Assembly (NCBI GenBank): GCA_944452925.2
Contig: OX101815.2
Coordinates: 65,524,939 to 65,588,938, forward strand
Source: Chrysolina oricalcia
Taxonomy: Eukaryota; Arthropoda; Insecta; Coleoptera; Chrysomelidae
Direction of reading: 5' to 3'
Length of the DNA stretch: 64,000 nucleotides
This document shows, piece by piece, positions 21,187 to 32,260 of this stretch. Below the pieces are notes generated by a model. That model searched no databases. It was not told where the DNA came from and saw nothing but the letters and a program-made list of their open reading frames with translations. The position numbers and the translations under genes were made by a program. Positions within the stretch are counted from its first letter, which is position 1. Each line of letters starts with the position of its first letter.

Positions 21187-21520
21187 ACGACGCACCCAAG
21201 GCACAGTTTGGGAACAGGATTATCGTGTACCACCGGAGGTACTTTCAAAATACGGCTCGAAATATAAAAAAAAACTCGAAATTAGTAATAGTTATCTTTA
21301 TTCATCATAATAATACAAAAACAATATAAAATCCACCGGTGGTACACCGGTGGTACACGACGCCCCCAAGGCAGAAATACGCGTCAGGGGCGTCGTGTAC
21401 CACCGGTGGTACATTTAAAAAGAATGCTAAAAATATTAAAAAAAACTCAAAATGGTAGTTACTAAAGCCTTTACTCACCATAGGAATACAAAAACAATAT
21501 AAAAAACAAAAAATAAAAAT
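21187..21520. repeat. Two-copy 170-bp tandem duplication with GTACCACCGGTGGTAC palindromes
   Basis: ACGACGC(A/C)CCCAAGGCA recurs at 21187 and 21357, and the following A-rich segments (AATACAAAAACAATATAAAA) recur in step. Each unit carries the palindrome GTACCACCGGTGGTAC or a variant. TGTACCACCGG and CCGGTGGTACA arms form an imperfect hairpin around 21330-21412. No protein is encoded. Confidence 0.75.
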
Positions 21521-22384
21521 TTGTCCCGGAGACTGATTTCCGGATTTACCGGTCGTCGCGAACGTGTTAAGCAGTTGATGGAAATGAATTTTAGAGATTC
21601 GGTAACGGGTTTTGGGAAAGTGCAGACGACCGGATCGGAGGCTGGTCTCGGTACCATCCCCACGAGGGGGTGCAGCAAACGAGTATAATATTCTGTGGGG
21701 CTGACAAGTTTTTTGATGCACTTCATTTCACTTTTCGTGGTAAATTAATGATAAATAACAGTATTGTAAATGAGGAGAGCGGTCAAACCGTGTCACAGTA
21801 AGTTGTTCGATATAATATTTGAGACGTTTTTATTTGTTCAGTAATAATAATTATGAGGATAATAGTTTAGCTTAAAACTTGGGGCGGGTTTATTCTGATT
21901 CAAAACGATGATAGTTTGGATAAGAATGTGGATAATTCGGTTGCATCACCGAGTGTGTTTGAAAAGTGTATCTAGGACTATCAACAATGAATTTGCGCGT
22001 CGCGTTTACAATTATGAGAGGGAAATGATGGAAAAAGACAATTGGAGTATCATGTTGGTTAGTTGCCTGCTTCTAGAGACCGTTCTATAAAAGTAGAGCA
22101 ATCTTTGATTTTCTTCATGAGAGCGTGGCCATTTTCTTCTCCAAAACTGATAATGTATTCGCTTATTTTCAAATTCGGTGTGGAGATTTATTTCGTTCTA
22201 CGAATTGGGTTATTTTCATAATATGTTATAGGTTTTACACGTTTTTATTTTATTCGTTAAAAGTATAACTACCTTCTAATATCTCTATAACAGAGATATT
22301 TTAGCTACAGGACCGTCTCCTAGTGCAGACGGCCGGATCTGAGCCTTTTTGGATGGAAGATGTGCTGCTGCGTCGTACTCTGCG

Positions 22385-22675
22385 GTTTCAACACGATGAA
22401 TGCCCAGCACATTTAAACCGAACTTATCCCAACCGGTGGATCAGAAGAGGTGGTGAAATTTTGTGATCCCCTCCTTCACCTGAGCTAAATCCTCTAGATT
22501 TTCATTATTGGGATTGCCTAAATGACAAAGTGTATACAAAACCTATACGCGATGAAGCCGAATTGAGGAAACGCATTGGAGTTGCTGCAGCGGAATTTGA
22601 GGGCAGTGAAAAGGTATTTTCTCAGTCGATGCAGGGCCTGTATACGCGAAGGAGGTCGCCATTTTGAACATGTCC
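22385..22675 (+). pseudogene. Mariner-like transposase fragment (DD41D group, deleted)
   Basis: Plus-strand reading gives RFQHDECPAHLNRTYPNRWI, RRGGEIL, a stop, then SPPSPELNPLDFHYWDCLN and KVYTKP, followed by a C-terminal helix (DEAELRKRIGVAAAEFEG). This corresponds to the second and third catalytic motifs of the DD41D-type enzyme seen intact at 10349-11428. About eight residues between the aspartates are missing, and a stop precedes the third motif. It is a degraded remnant. Confidence 0.75.
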
Positions 22676-22914
22676 AATAATTATTGAAAAAGCTCTTCAT
22701 GTCATTGAAAATATAAGTACCCCAAATAACAACAGCCAAATTTATACTGTCAGAACGCACCCTCTGGATAAAAATAGCCATATCTTTTTTTTGTACTAAC
22801 AAATCATTTGTTTTAAAGAGAAACATTCTCAATTGAAAATTGAATCAATACATGACTCCTCTGGAAATGGAAAAACCCTACGATAAAATTGAAGTTACCT
22901 TTTTGTAATATCTA

Positions 22915-22980
22915 ACAGAAAACAACTACTTCCCCGGCAAAAGCCACGCTGGACATTGAACTACTTACATCTGATAGATA
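22915..22980 (-). repeat. Truncated copy of the hammerhead-associated repeat
   Basis: ACAGAAAACAACTACTTCCC and the next 40 bp match, on the same strand, the segment at 51990-52055 that lies about 100 bp from a hammerhead core. They match 55610-55675 in reverse. The copy ends before the ribozyme. Confidence 0.6.
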
Positions 22981-24845
22981 TTGAGAAAGACCCTATATAA
23001 CTTGAAGAAAAAATCTGAAAGGGAAAATTTGCATTTTCATTCAGATAGTTGATTATTTATTAAATGTCCAGTTTCCACAACTGACTTTATGAACATCCTG
23101 TTCATATTTTCAATGAAATCAAATCACCTGTGTTATACCATTTTGAAATCACCATAAAATAGGCAATAAAACGATTTTTCGTTTCACTACGATGGACTAA
23201 ACTTTATAAACAAAAAAATCTACTACCTAAACTTTCCCAGAAAACATTTCTAACACCCCCTCTGTGAAATATTTGGAGTATGTTTTTGATGCAGACGTTA
23301 GAACAATCTCTCATCAATATTCTTTTTTCTTCACTCGTGAAAGCTATTTTTCGCCAAAAATTCACTGACTTGTCAACAAAATGTCATTGAGTATAACAAA
23401 TTTAGAAACATCAAAGTCAAAGCCTATTATGATAAGAAATAATTTTTTTTAATATCTCCAATTTTTCGAAAAAGAATGATATCTTATGATACTTCATTGA
23501 AAAGGTAAAATCTGGTTCTATTCAAAACAGAAAGAATCCAATGTAGCGCCCATAAGAAAAAATAAAGTTGATAATGGTAAACGTCGGATAGCAAATCTGA
23601 AAACACCATTATGTAGCAGGAAAGAAGTGTCAATGTGAAAGTGCAAAAGAACTTAAAAAAATTGAACATTTGCTGAAAAGGTTGAGGCGCGAAACGGCAA
23701 TACACTTGAAATAATAATATAAATGAAATAAATATCAAGCGTGGAAAAAAATATTAAAATTTCTAAAAGTTCTTTATTCTAAAATAATATTATTTTTCAC
23801 TTTTTAGTTCAATAGTTTATGAATAAAATCTTGTATTTGAAAATATTTTCAACGTTCGTTTTATTTTGTTACAATTTGTTACTTGATATAGGCCCATAAT
23901 TTCAATTCATACAGTTTTTCAATCAATCCTATACAGATAAAAATTATATTCTCAGTGTATAGTTTCAATAAACTAAAATTAATATTCATCTCACTTCCAA
24001 ACAAGTTTAGATTACTGTAGTGCAGCACAAATATCAAATGCATATGTATTCATATTAATTATTATTCCCACAACACTCAAATCGTAAGTACTCTCCATGT
24101 TCAATATAATTACGTTTCATCAATCATCTAGAATTCAATCAATAAGTTACTTGTGCAAGTGGTTTGTTATTGCTTCCCAAACTTTTGCCAACTTTTCGAA
24201 TAACCCAAATCCATGATCTGAACAGCAAACGCAGATAAGCAGGCCCTTCCTCTCCAGAGTTTAATTATTTGTTACTGGATTAACTGAAAGATGAATTGAT
24301 GGAGATGAGATGAGTTTCCAACTCTTTGATGTCGAAAGTAGCCGGAATATTTTCGAATAACCTCATGAATTTAAAACGGAATAACTTGAGTTGTTGTTAC
24401 AAAGAGCTAAAAACCTGTTTAAAGTGATTGGGAAATTTCTGAAACTGTTTCCTCTAAATCTATCTTGTATTAGAGGTTGATTTTGGTCGAGGGGTGTGCC
24501 ACTTCGAAAATAGGTGAACAAATCGCTGGAATGTAATTTGAGTACTCATATATCCGTACAAAATGTAGGAAAAAGTAAAAAGAGTAAAAAAAAACTAGAC
24601 ATACAACAAGCAATTACCATTTCTCGCCGATATAGCTAACAGACGAGAAATTTGGCTCTAACGTTATTGAATTGTCAGTGTATAGTGAACCAAAGATACA
24701 ACCAAAGATACTGACTGACATACCTATCGACGCGTGGATAAACGTGGCTTGGTTTCATTGAATTCTAGAGGAAAGCTTTCATTTAAATACACCAAAAAGA
24801 AGAAAATGAATTTTAAAGTGAATTAAACCCATCATTTTGTTACAT
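22981..24845. other. Long AT-rich spacer without recognisable features
   Basis: No frame, terminal repeat, tandem array or RNA gene could be supported. It may be host intergenic DNA. Confidence 0.45.
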
Positions 24846-24983
24846 TACGAGGATATATTGAAAGAGTCTTAGCCTACTATAGAACCAAACAAAATTTCAA
24901 TGTCAAAATATTTTATTACTCAACATATTCTCCTATTAATTGGATACATTTATTACAGCGAACCTGCAACGTCTCTAGACTTT

Positions 24984-25471
24984 TCAAAAAAAATGTTTTT
25001 CTTGCTCTGCAAACCAGACCTCCACAGCCTTTATTACCTCCTCATTGGAAGATAATTTACGACCTTTTAAACTTTTTTTCAGTTGAGGAAAGAGATGATA
25101 GTCGGACGGAGCCAAATCTGGTGAATAAGGGGGGTGTTCTAGTAATTCAAACCCTAAATCACGAATTTTTTGCATGGCAACATGAGATTTGTGTGCAGGG
25201 GCGTTGTCCTGCAAAAACAAAACACCTTCGGATAGCTTTCCGCGTCTTTTTTCTTTATTTTTTTTTCCGTAGAGTGGTCAGTAATGTCGAATAGTAATCT
25301 CCAGTTATTGTTCTACCCTTATCCAAAAAATCTATCATGATTACTCCATGGCAATCCCAAAAAACTGAAGCAAAAACTTTTCAGCACATTTTTGGACACG
25401 AAACTTCTTAGGTCTTGGAGAACCGGAGTGTCGCCATTCCATCGATTGTTGCTTTGTTTCTGGATCGTAGA
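24984..25471 (-). pseudogene. Mariner transposase, C-terminal part
   Basis: The part of the mariner gene after the non-LTR insertion resumes as DPETKQQSMEW. After frame damage it ends in QDNAPAHKSHVAMQKIRDLG, HPPYSPDLAPSDYHLFPQLK and a stop. The D of QDN and the D of PSDYH are separated by 34 residues (DD34D). The last residues (VEVWFAEQEKHFF) end in a premature stop. It joins the piece at 28242-28382 exactly across the insertion. Confidence 0.92.
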
Positions 25472-28241
25472 TAAGATAAGATAAGATAATTTATTTCCGT
25501 GGACAATACATTACAGCATCGTATAGAAAATTGTCATACAAGAGCAGGCATGTAGTATTCTAAATACTATATGAAAAAAGAAGTATAAATTGATTAAAAA
25601 AAGTAGACATAATTACAAATATACAACATAGACATACAGTGATTGTTCAATATATGAAACAGTAATTTTTACACAACACAAACAATATAAAACAACATTA
25701 TTTTTACACAACACAAACAAATGATCTCTAAGTCATAAAATCTGTCAAATTATAAAAGCACTTTTCATAAAGATAATTTTTAAGTTTTCTTTTAAAAAGT
25801 CCCTCAGACTGACTACATTTTAATTCTTCGGGTAACAAATTAAAAATTTTCAATCCTAAGTACTTAGGTGTATTCAAAGTCACATTATATTTACAAAATG
25901 GAATATATAAGTATTTATCCTGTCTAGTTGACTTCTCACGTTTACAGTCATTGGTCAGAAATAGTTTTCTGTTTTTGAAAACGTAAACGGACATTTCCAA
26001 AATGAACAGACAAACCAGGGGCAGAATCTTGTACTTAACAAATAATGGTTTACAGGAACTGCGTTGAGAGACACCAGCGATCATTCTAACAAGTTTTTTC
26101 TGTGCTGTGAATACATTAGGAGCCAAAGACGAATTTCCCCAAAATTGAAGGCCATATCTCAATCGGGAATCGACTTGAGCGAAGTATAATGTAACTAGCT
26201 GATTACAAGTTAACAACGGTTTGAGATTTCGAAATAAAAAACAAAATGAATTTAATTTTCGTATAAGTGACTCGCAATGAGCTCTCCAGTTCAGTGTGTC
26301 ATCCAAAACAGTTCCCAAGAACCTCACAGAATCGGACTGAGTCAAGTGTTCATTCCCATTATTAATACTGATATTCAGTCTTTGCGCATACTTCTGTCTG
26401 TTATGAAATCTCACAATTTGAGTTTTATTAGGATTGAGAAATAAACTGTTTTTAGAGCACCAATCTACAGTACGGTTCATAATCTCTGAACAATTGTTAT
26501 TCAAGATGTTAATATTCTTATCGCTGACGACAATGGAAATATCGTCTGCAAATAGAATATACGAATTATCATTAACTAGTTTATCTAGATCATTTATATA
26601 TATCATAAAGAACATGGGGCCCAACACAGATCCCTGCGGGACACCCATAGATACTACTCTTTTATTCGAACTGTACTTATTTTCTTTAGTACCATCACAG
26701 TGGGATATATTCACGTACTGTTCTCTATTAGTCAAAAAAGACTCAACCCATGTATAAGCTGGACCTCGAATTCCGCAAGAATAAAGTTTAGTCAGCAACA
26801 AATCATGATCGACACAGTCGAACGCCCTACTCAAATCACAAAAGATTCCCGCTGGGCACTCGCCTGCCTCGATGAAGTTCACAACTTTTTCCAAAAAGGC
26901 ACAGATGGCACTGCTAGTTGACCTACCTGGATAGAATCCATGCTGACTAGCTGATAATAATTTTTTTCTCATGAGAAAATCCATTAGCCTTGTGGAAAAT
27001 GATAATTCGAATACCTTCGAAAAACACGATGGTATTGTGATTGGACGAAAGTCATTTAAATTCCTAGAATTGGGTATCTTCTGTATTGGCACAACTTTAC
27101 CTATTTTGAGACTTGAAGGAAAACAGCCTGTGGCAAATGAAAGATTCACGAGATATACGAGCGGTTCTATAATGATTGAAATAACTTTTTTCAGTATGAA
27201 CATTGGGATTTCATCAGGTCCACTAGAGGACTTATTTTTCAATTTGTGATTGAGTAAAGTCAGAAGCTCTCCATTGACAAAAGGGTTTAGGAAAATGGAG
27301 CCTTTTTCAGATCGAAAACCTATATTGAGATTTGTGTCATTATTGTTACTCGGTATTGAATCTATAATATCATTAGGTTTGTCAATAAAATAATCATTGA
27401 ACATGTTTATAATTAGTTGAGGATCCTCATAATCAACTCCATTTTCTCTAAGTGAAGTATTAGAATTTCTTTCTCTCTTCCTTGTCTGTTTATTAATAAC
27501 ATCCCAAGCTGATTTACAAATATTGTCAGATGTAAGGATTTTATTCTGATAGTAACAGCGCTTGGTTTTTTGTACAAGTTTCATATGTTCACCTTTTGCT
27601 TTTCTATACCGATCCGTTAAGAGTGGGTATGTATTTTTCAATATGAATAAATCCTTCAAATTTTGGCTGGATTTGATTACTTCGTCAGTCACCCATTCTC
27701 CACTTGAATTTGATTTCACTCGCAATTGTTTCAAGGGAAATGAAATATCGAAATAAAATCCGAATACTTCAAAAAAGTTCTCAAATGCCTCATCCAGATT
27801 GTTGTACTGGTAAATAGAAGACCAATCTTGAGTCTGTAAGTGATTGTAAAATAATTGTATATTTGATTGACAAAAATTCCTTTTCTTCGGTAAACGAACT
27901 CTATTAATTTCAATAATGGAGCCGAGTTCCACTAGTACAGTTCTGTGATCTGAAAGTTCATTATCTATTACGCAGATAGTAGTATCTTTCATATTTGTGA
28001 ATACGTGATCGATTATGGTACTAGAATTATCAGTGATACGTGTTGGCCATTCCACTGTAGAACATAGACCGAAACTTAAAAATATATTACTCAACTCCCT
28101 GAATTTTTTGGATTCAAAGGAGTTCTGGGTAGCATCTATATTCATGTCACCACAGACAAAAATATGCGCATTCAAGTGATATAGTTTATTTACTAATAAA
28201 TACATATTTTCAAAAAAGACATCCAGATTGCCATTTGGAGA
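25472..28241 (-). mobile_element. 5'-truncated non-LTR retrotransposon with (TTATC)n tail and GTAGA TSD
   Basis: The 3' tail is about four TTATC units at 25472-25491 (complement strand). The 5' break lies inside the endonuclease domain at 28241. GTAGA flanks both sides (25467-25471; 28242-28246) as the target duplication. It splits the mariner transposase between HFY and DPE codons. An undisturbed frame marks it as one of the youngest insertions in the window. Confidence 0.9.
25728..28241 (-). CDS. Non-LTR ORF2: partial APE endonuclease plus reverse transcriptase
   Basis: About 837 codons open from the truncation point to a stop at 25728. Order: C-terminal APE endonuclease (FVCGDMNIDA, STIIDHVFTN, ELSDHRTVLVEL); linker (KCYYQNKIL); RT with SSSGPDEIPMFIL, FCDLSRAFDCVDHDLL, MGVPQGSVLGPMFF and LFADDISIVV; then thumb (VRFLGTVLDD, YGLQFWGNSS). 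A C-terminal region follows (YLGLKIFNLLPEEL). The RT catalytic ADD is intact; the endonuclease lacks its N-terminal half. The open frame continues upstream to 28382, but those 47 codons belong to the mariner transposase (NVDQKRTRVVASRS), so the apparent 884-codon protein is a junction artefact. A second, decayed copy of the family lies at 57788-60430. Confidence 0.93.
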   Translation of the reverse strand, partial: SPNGNLDVFFENMYLLVNKLYHLNAHIFVCGDMNIDATQNSFESKKFRELSNIFLSFGLCSTVEWPTRITDNSSTIIDHVFTNMKDTTICVIDNELSDHRTVLVELGSIIEINRVRLPKKRNFCQSNIQLFYNHLQTQDWSSIYQYNNLDEAFENFFEVFGFYFDISFPLKQLRVKSNSSGEWVTDEVIKSSQNLKDLFILKNTYPLLTDRYRKAKGEHMKLVQKTKRCYYQNKILTSDNICKSAWDVINKQTRKRERNSNTSLRENGVDYEDPQLIINMFNDYFIDKPNDIIDSIPSNNNDTNLNIGFRSEKGSIFLNPFVNGELLTLLNHKLKNKSSSGPDEIPMFILKKVISIIIEPLVYLVNLSFATGCFPSSLKIGKVVPIQKIPNSRNLNDFRPITIPSCFSKVFELSFSTRLMDFLMRKKLLSASQHGFYPGRSTSSAICAFLEKVVNFIEAGECPAGIFCDLSRAFDCVDHDLLLTKLYSCGIRGPAYTWVESFLTNREQYVNISHCDGTKENKYSSNKRVVSMGVPQGSVLGPMFFMIYINDLDKLVNDNSYILFADDISIVVSDKNINILNNNCSEIMNRTVDWCSKNSLFLNPNKTQIVRFHNRQKYAQRLNISINNGNEHLTQSDSVRFLGTVLDDTLNWRAHCESLIRKLNSFCFLFRNLKPLLTCNQLVTLYFAQVDSRLRYGLQFWGNSSLAPNVFTAQKKLVRMIAGVSQRSSCKPLFVKYKILPLVCLFILEMSVYVFKNRKLFLTNDCKREKSTRQDKYLYIPFCKYNVTLNTPKYLGLKIFNLLPEELKCSQSEGLFKRKLKNYLYEKCFYNLTDFMT

Positions 28242-28725
28242 GTAGAAATGTACCCAAGTCTCATTCATAGTAACAATTCGGTTTAAGAAGTCTACATCGT
28301 TTTCAAATCGAGCACGGATCGAACGCGATGCTACTACCCTTGTACGCTTTTGGTCAACATTTGAGGATCCATTTAGCAGCAATTTTTCTCATGTCCAAAT
28401 TGACGAGAACTATATGATGAACGCGTTCGTATTAAATATTCAATTCTTCAGATATCCGTTTTAGCCCAATTCGACGGTCTGTTATAATCATGTCATGAAC
28501 TGCATCGATATTTTCGGGGACTGACACAGAAACTGGCCTTCCCGATCGGTCATCATCTTCAATGGAAAATTTACCTCTTTTGAAGCTTGCAGTCCAATTT
28601 TTCACAGTCGCATACGAAGGACATTGATCACCAAGGTTATTAAGCATATCTTCGTGAATCTGCTTACCTTTTAACCCTTTTAAATACAGGTACTTGATGA
28701 TGATTTTCACAATTTCGGTGGACAT
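28242..28725 (-). pseudogene. Mariner transposase, N-terminal part
   Basis: Two pieces. The first, 28432-28725 (MSTEIVKIII, HEDMLNNLGDQCPSYATVKN, FSIEDDDRSGRPV), is the paired helix-turn-helix DNA-binding region and ends in a stop. The second, 28242-28382, has NVDQKRTRVVASRSI, FENDVDFLNRIVTMNETWVH and FY. The first catalytic D should lie in TMDETW but reads TMNETW, so the triad is broken as well as the frame. The gene continues after the retrotransposon at 25471. Confidence 0.9.
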
Positions 28726-28857
28726 ATTCTTTCTTTCAATTTCTTGCGTAACTCTGGTTTACTTTTTTGACTTCAAACTTTACACTGACACTTCTGATAA
28801 GTTATTGTTCGTTGCTATGGTTTATGCAGGGAACTGGTCTAGGCTAACTAGATATTA

Positions 28858-30455
28858 TGGCCAAAGGCAAATTCGAAGGAACCCTCTGTGATCTAATAGA
28901 AAGGGAGCTAGAGACTACCAGAAGATGGTGCCTCTCTGTGGGATTGAGAATTAACTCATCAAAAACCACAATGGTAACATTTACTAGAAGAACAAAGATT
29001 CAGCACCTAAGGACTGTTCGCCTCGAAGGATCAGATTTAGGATGGCAGCAAGAGGTGAAGTATCTAGGACTAACCCTAGACTCAAAACTACTCTGGAACA
29101 GACACGTAGAAAAGATCGCTAACAAGGCAAAATCATCACTGATGGTGTGCAGGAACATTGCAGGAAAAACATGGGGCTGTAACCCATCAATACTGCGATG
29201 GATGTACACCATGATAGTGAGACCTATGATCACCTACGGAGCAGTAGTGTGGCACGGTAGAACCGAACTCGCTACAACAAAGAAAATCCTGGAGAAAGTA
29301 CAAAGACTAGCATGTCTTTGCATAACAGGAGCAATGAGGTCAACTCCAACAGCAGCAGTAGAGGTCATTCTGGACCTCACTCCTCTCCATCTCATGGTGA
29401 AGAGAACTGCTTGGGGAGCAGACCTGAGGTTGGCCAAAGTCGGACTCAAAGGGACAGCACACAGTGTAAGGGGCTCAACCCCCACCGGAAGTGCACACCT
29501 TGCCGATCTCCCAACTGACGAAATTACCAGGAAATTTAGTTTCGAGAAATTTTTTCGAACGGAACTAAATACCAAGAAACAATGGAGCACAGAATCCATT
29601 CGAGCACTGGGTAAGAATACCATTACATGGTACACGGACGGGTCTAAAACTCCCGACGGAACTGGAGCAGGAGTATTTGGACCTCGTACCAAGTACTCCG
29701 AACCCATGGGACACTTCCCAAGCGTTTTTCAAGCGGAAATTCACGCCATAGCAAGATGCATTCATTTCAACCTCGACAGGAACTACCGGAACAAGGAAAT
29801 TGCAATCCTCTCCGATAGTCAAGCAGCCATCAAAGCGTTGAGATCATATAACATCAATTCGAAGATGGTCTGGGAATGCCTAGAAAAACTTAATGATCTA
29901 GGCAGGAACAACAAGGTGATCCTCCTCTGGGTGCCTGGGCACGTCGGAGTAGAGGGCAATGAACAAGCAGACACCCTGGCACGAAAAGGGGCATCAACGC
30001 CACTGATCGGGCCAGAACAATTCTGCGGACTTGGAAAATCTCACTTCCAAGAACAACTCAATAAAACTGAAGAAGAAATGAGAGCAACATACTGGCAAAG
30101 ACTTCCAGGGCTAAGGCAGGCCAAAGATCTCCTCGGCAATTTCAACCGAGCAAGATCGAAAACACTGATTAACCTCAGCAAAATTAGTCTAAAGACAATC
30201 ACAGGATTTCTAACGGGGTATTGCAGACTCAAAGAACACCTAAGGAAGCTAGGCTTGGAGGAGGACAACACCTGCATATTCTGTGGGGAACATCCAGAAA
30301 CACCTCACCACATATTGATGGAGTGTTATGCCGTACACCACAAAAGATTAAATATACTGGGATCACACCAGCTGACTGTGGAAGAAATACCACAAATGGA
30401 CCCCCTCAAAATCCTAAAATTCCTGAAGGAATTGAAGCTTGAGGGGCTGCTGTAA
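28858..30455 (+). CDS. I-like ORF2 C-terminal half: RT thumb, RNase H, zinc knuckle
   Basis: A 532-codon open frame that begins at the truncation. Residues 1-180 are the RT thumb (LRINSSKTTMVTF, VKYLGLTLDSKL, ITYGAVVWHG). Residues 255-376 are an RNase H domain with its acidic residues: D261 (WYTDGSK), E294 (QAEIHA), D320 (LSDSQ), and VPGHVGVEGNEQAD with D372. Residues 473-490 are a C-x2-C-x8-H-x4-C-type knuckle (CIFCGEHPETPHHILMEC). RNase H removes template RNA after first-strand synthesis. No stop or frameshift is seen. The ATG at 28857 arises from the TSD base joined to the element and is not a native start. A related, broken copy lies at 35540-36244. Confidence 0.93.
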
Positions 30456-30530
30456 ACGAGAACACCTCGAGATAGCAGAAGAAGATGGGGCACAATAGAT
30501 CTAACTAGGTCGCAGCGCATCAGTCACCAT

Positions 30531-30901
30531 CCATACCTACCAATACCAATACCAATACCAATACCAATACCAATACCAATACCAATACCAATACCAATAC
30601 CAATACCAATACCAATACCAATACCAATACCAATACCAATACCAATACCAATACCAATACCAATACCAATACCAATACCAATACCAATACCAATACCAAT
30701 ACCAATACCAATACCAATACCAATACCAATACCAATACCAATACCAATACCAATACCAATACCAATACCAATACCAATACCAATACCAATACCAATACCA
30801 ATACCAATACCAATACCAATACCAATACCAATACCAATACCAATACCAATACCAATACCAATACCAATACCAATACCAATACCAATACCAATACCAATAC
30901 C
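30531..30901 (+). repeat. Hexanucleotide array (CAATAC)n, 3' tail of the I-like element
   Basis: About 62 perfect copies of a 6-bp unit end exactly at the TSD, so the array is the element's tail, not independent DNA. The reverse strand gives a long Val-Leu open frame, which is an artefact. Its length suggests expansion after insertion. Confidence 0.95.
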
Positions 30902-30924
30902 AACTAGATATTAATACATCCTCG

Positions 30925-31052
30925 TATAAAATTTTAAATAATATAAAAGCTTGTTGCGAGAAGTATCCATGTATTTCTTATTGTAAATTGAATTTAAAAT
31001 TACTTCAAGATATATTTTCTTGACAAGCTTTTATATCATTTAAAATTTTATA
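30925..31052. mobile_element. Small inverted-repeat element (MITE-like)
   Basis: TATAAAATTTTAAATAATAT plus ten more bases (30925-30954) and their complement (31023-31052) form 30-bp arms with one internal mismatch around a 68-bp centre. The left arm overlaps the TA that flanks the mariner, so the mariner probably inserted at its edge. Confidence 0.55.
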
Positions 31053-31256
31053 ATGTAATAAAATGGTGGGTTTAATTCACCTTGGAATTTAATTTCTTCT
31101 TCATAGTGCATTCAAATGGAATCCTTTCTTTAAAAAGTGGATATTGAAGTTTATTTATTTATTTATTTCTTAGTTTTCTGTGGATATTTTTCTAAGTCAA
31201 TAAATGCGTCATTGTTGCACGATAGCTTATCGGTTGATTTACCTTTGGAAATTTTT

Positions 31257-31640
31257 CCGAATTTCTACGCGTTCTCTATCTAGCATTCCAAGGGAAAAGA
31301 GGGATAAATTTCTTTGAAATCGTATTATTCAATGGTCAGATAATTCTCACTATTTTTACGGATTTTTTTTTTATTTCTATTTCCCGAGTTTCCCCATTTT
31401 TTTTTCGTGACAGGAAAGGGGAAAGAGCCTCCCAATCTTTTTTTTTCATTATTATTTTCCATATCCGAAACTGTTGAAATATTTTCCGAATTTCTTTGCG
31501 TTTTCTATCTAGCGTTTGAGGGGGGAAGGGGGGATGAAATTTTGTAAGCCATAATATTCGCCGGTCAGATATTTTTCACTATTTTTATGGATTTTTCCGA
31601 TTTTAATTTCCCGAGTTTTCTAAATTTTTTTCAAGTAAAG
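31257..31640. repeat. Two-copy tandem repeat, 228-bp period
   Basis: TCCGAATTTCT...GTTTTCTATCTAGC, GGTCAGATA...TCACTATTTTTA and TTCCCGAGTTT occur in the same order at 31257 and 31485. Similarity is moderate, so the duplication is old. Confidence 0.7.
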
Positions 31641-31829
31641 GAGGGTCGAAAAACAGATTGAAAATAAGGTAAGTAGTGTTTAGAATAATACATGAGATTA
31701 AAATCTCAAGCATGTTTCAAAGACGACGAATTTCAACACTCGCTTCGTTTTTCTTTGAATTACAACGCTTTTATAAGCTTACCTGAAACTAGCAATGTAC
31801 CTACCTAATAAAATATTGGAAGTCAATTT

Positions 31830-32260
31830 TTGCCCACTTCCAATAGTCCGAATAATCGAATAAATAATACATTTGGCACACATATCAAAGACAGATGACA
31901 ATACAAGAATTTCATAACAATAATGTAATAATAATAATAATGACACTATGAATATTTTAATTCAATTTTCACCTACTTTCAATCTTTCGAATAATCTTAA
32001 ATTTGGCACACATATCAAGCACCGACGTCAATACAAGAAATTCATAATAATAACGTAACAATAATAATAATGATGAGAATATTTAAAATTCACCTACATC
32101 CAATTCTCCGAATACACTAAAATTTGTCGTATTTTTCAAGGACAATAATATCAATATAATATAATGATAAAAGTAACAATGATAATAATTTTTGAAATCA
32201 AGTTTCACCTATATCCAATCCTCCGAAGTATCTAAAATTTGGCACGCAAATCATGGACCG
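31830..32260. repeat. Second locus of the ~125-bp satellite, about four copies
   Basis: The CACATATCAA landmark recurs at about 31878, 32008, 32130 and 32243 with the same CCACTTCCAAT and ATAATAATAATGA blocks as at 17090-17770. Confidence 0.85.

Larger units (their letters stand above)
28858..30901 (+). mobile_element. 5'-truncated I-like non-LTR retrotransposon with 12-bp TSD
   Basis: AACTAGATATTA precedes the element (28846-28857) and follows it (30902-30913). The body is the 3' half of ORF2, and its 3' end is a hexanucleotide tail of about 62 units. It sits in the mariner just inside the right TIR, about 10 bp from the end. RNase H in ORF2 and a 10-14 bp TSD fit the I group. Confidence 0.92.
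24848..30924 (-). mobile_element. DD34D mariner interrupted by two retrotransposons
   Basis: The left end CGAGGATATATTGAAA (24848, preceded by TA) and the right end, the complement of CGAGGATGTATTAATA (ending 30924, followed by TA), are the two TIRs. Inside lie a 2770-bp non-LTR element with a 5-bp TSD and a 2044-bp I-like element with a 12-bp TSD. Subtracting these with one copy of each TSD leaves about 1246 bp, the normal size of a mariner. Its transposase is in three pieces on the minus strand (28432-28725, 28242-28382, 24984-25471). Confidence 0.92.

Noticed and set aside
30520..30903. 127-codon Val-Leu frame on the minus strand
   Set aside because: Translation of the CAATAC hexanucleotide tail of the I-like element.
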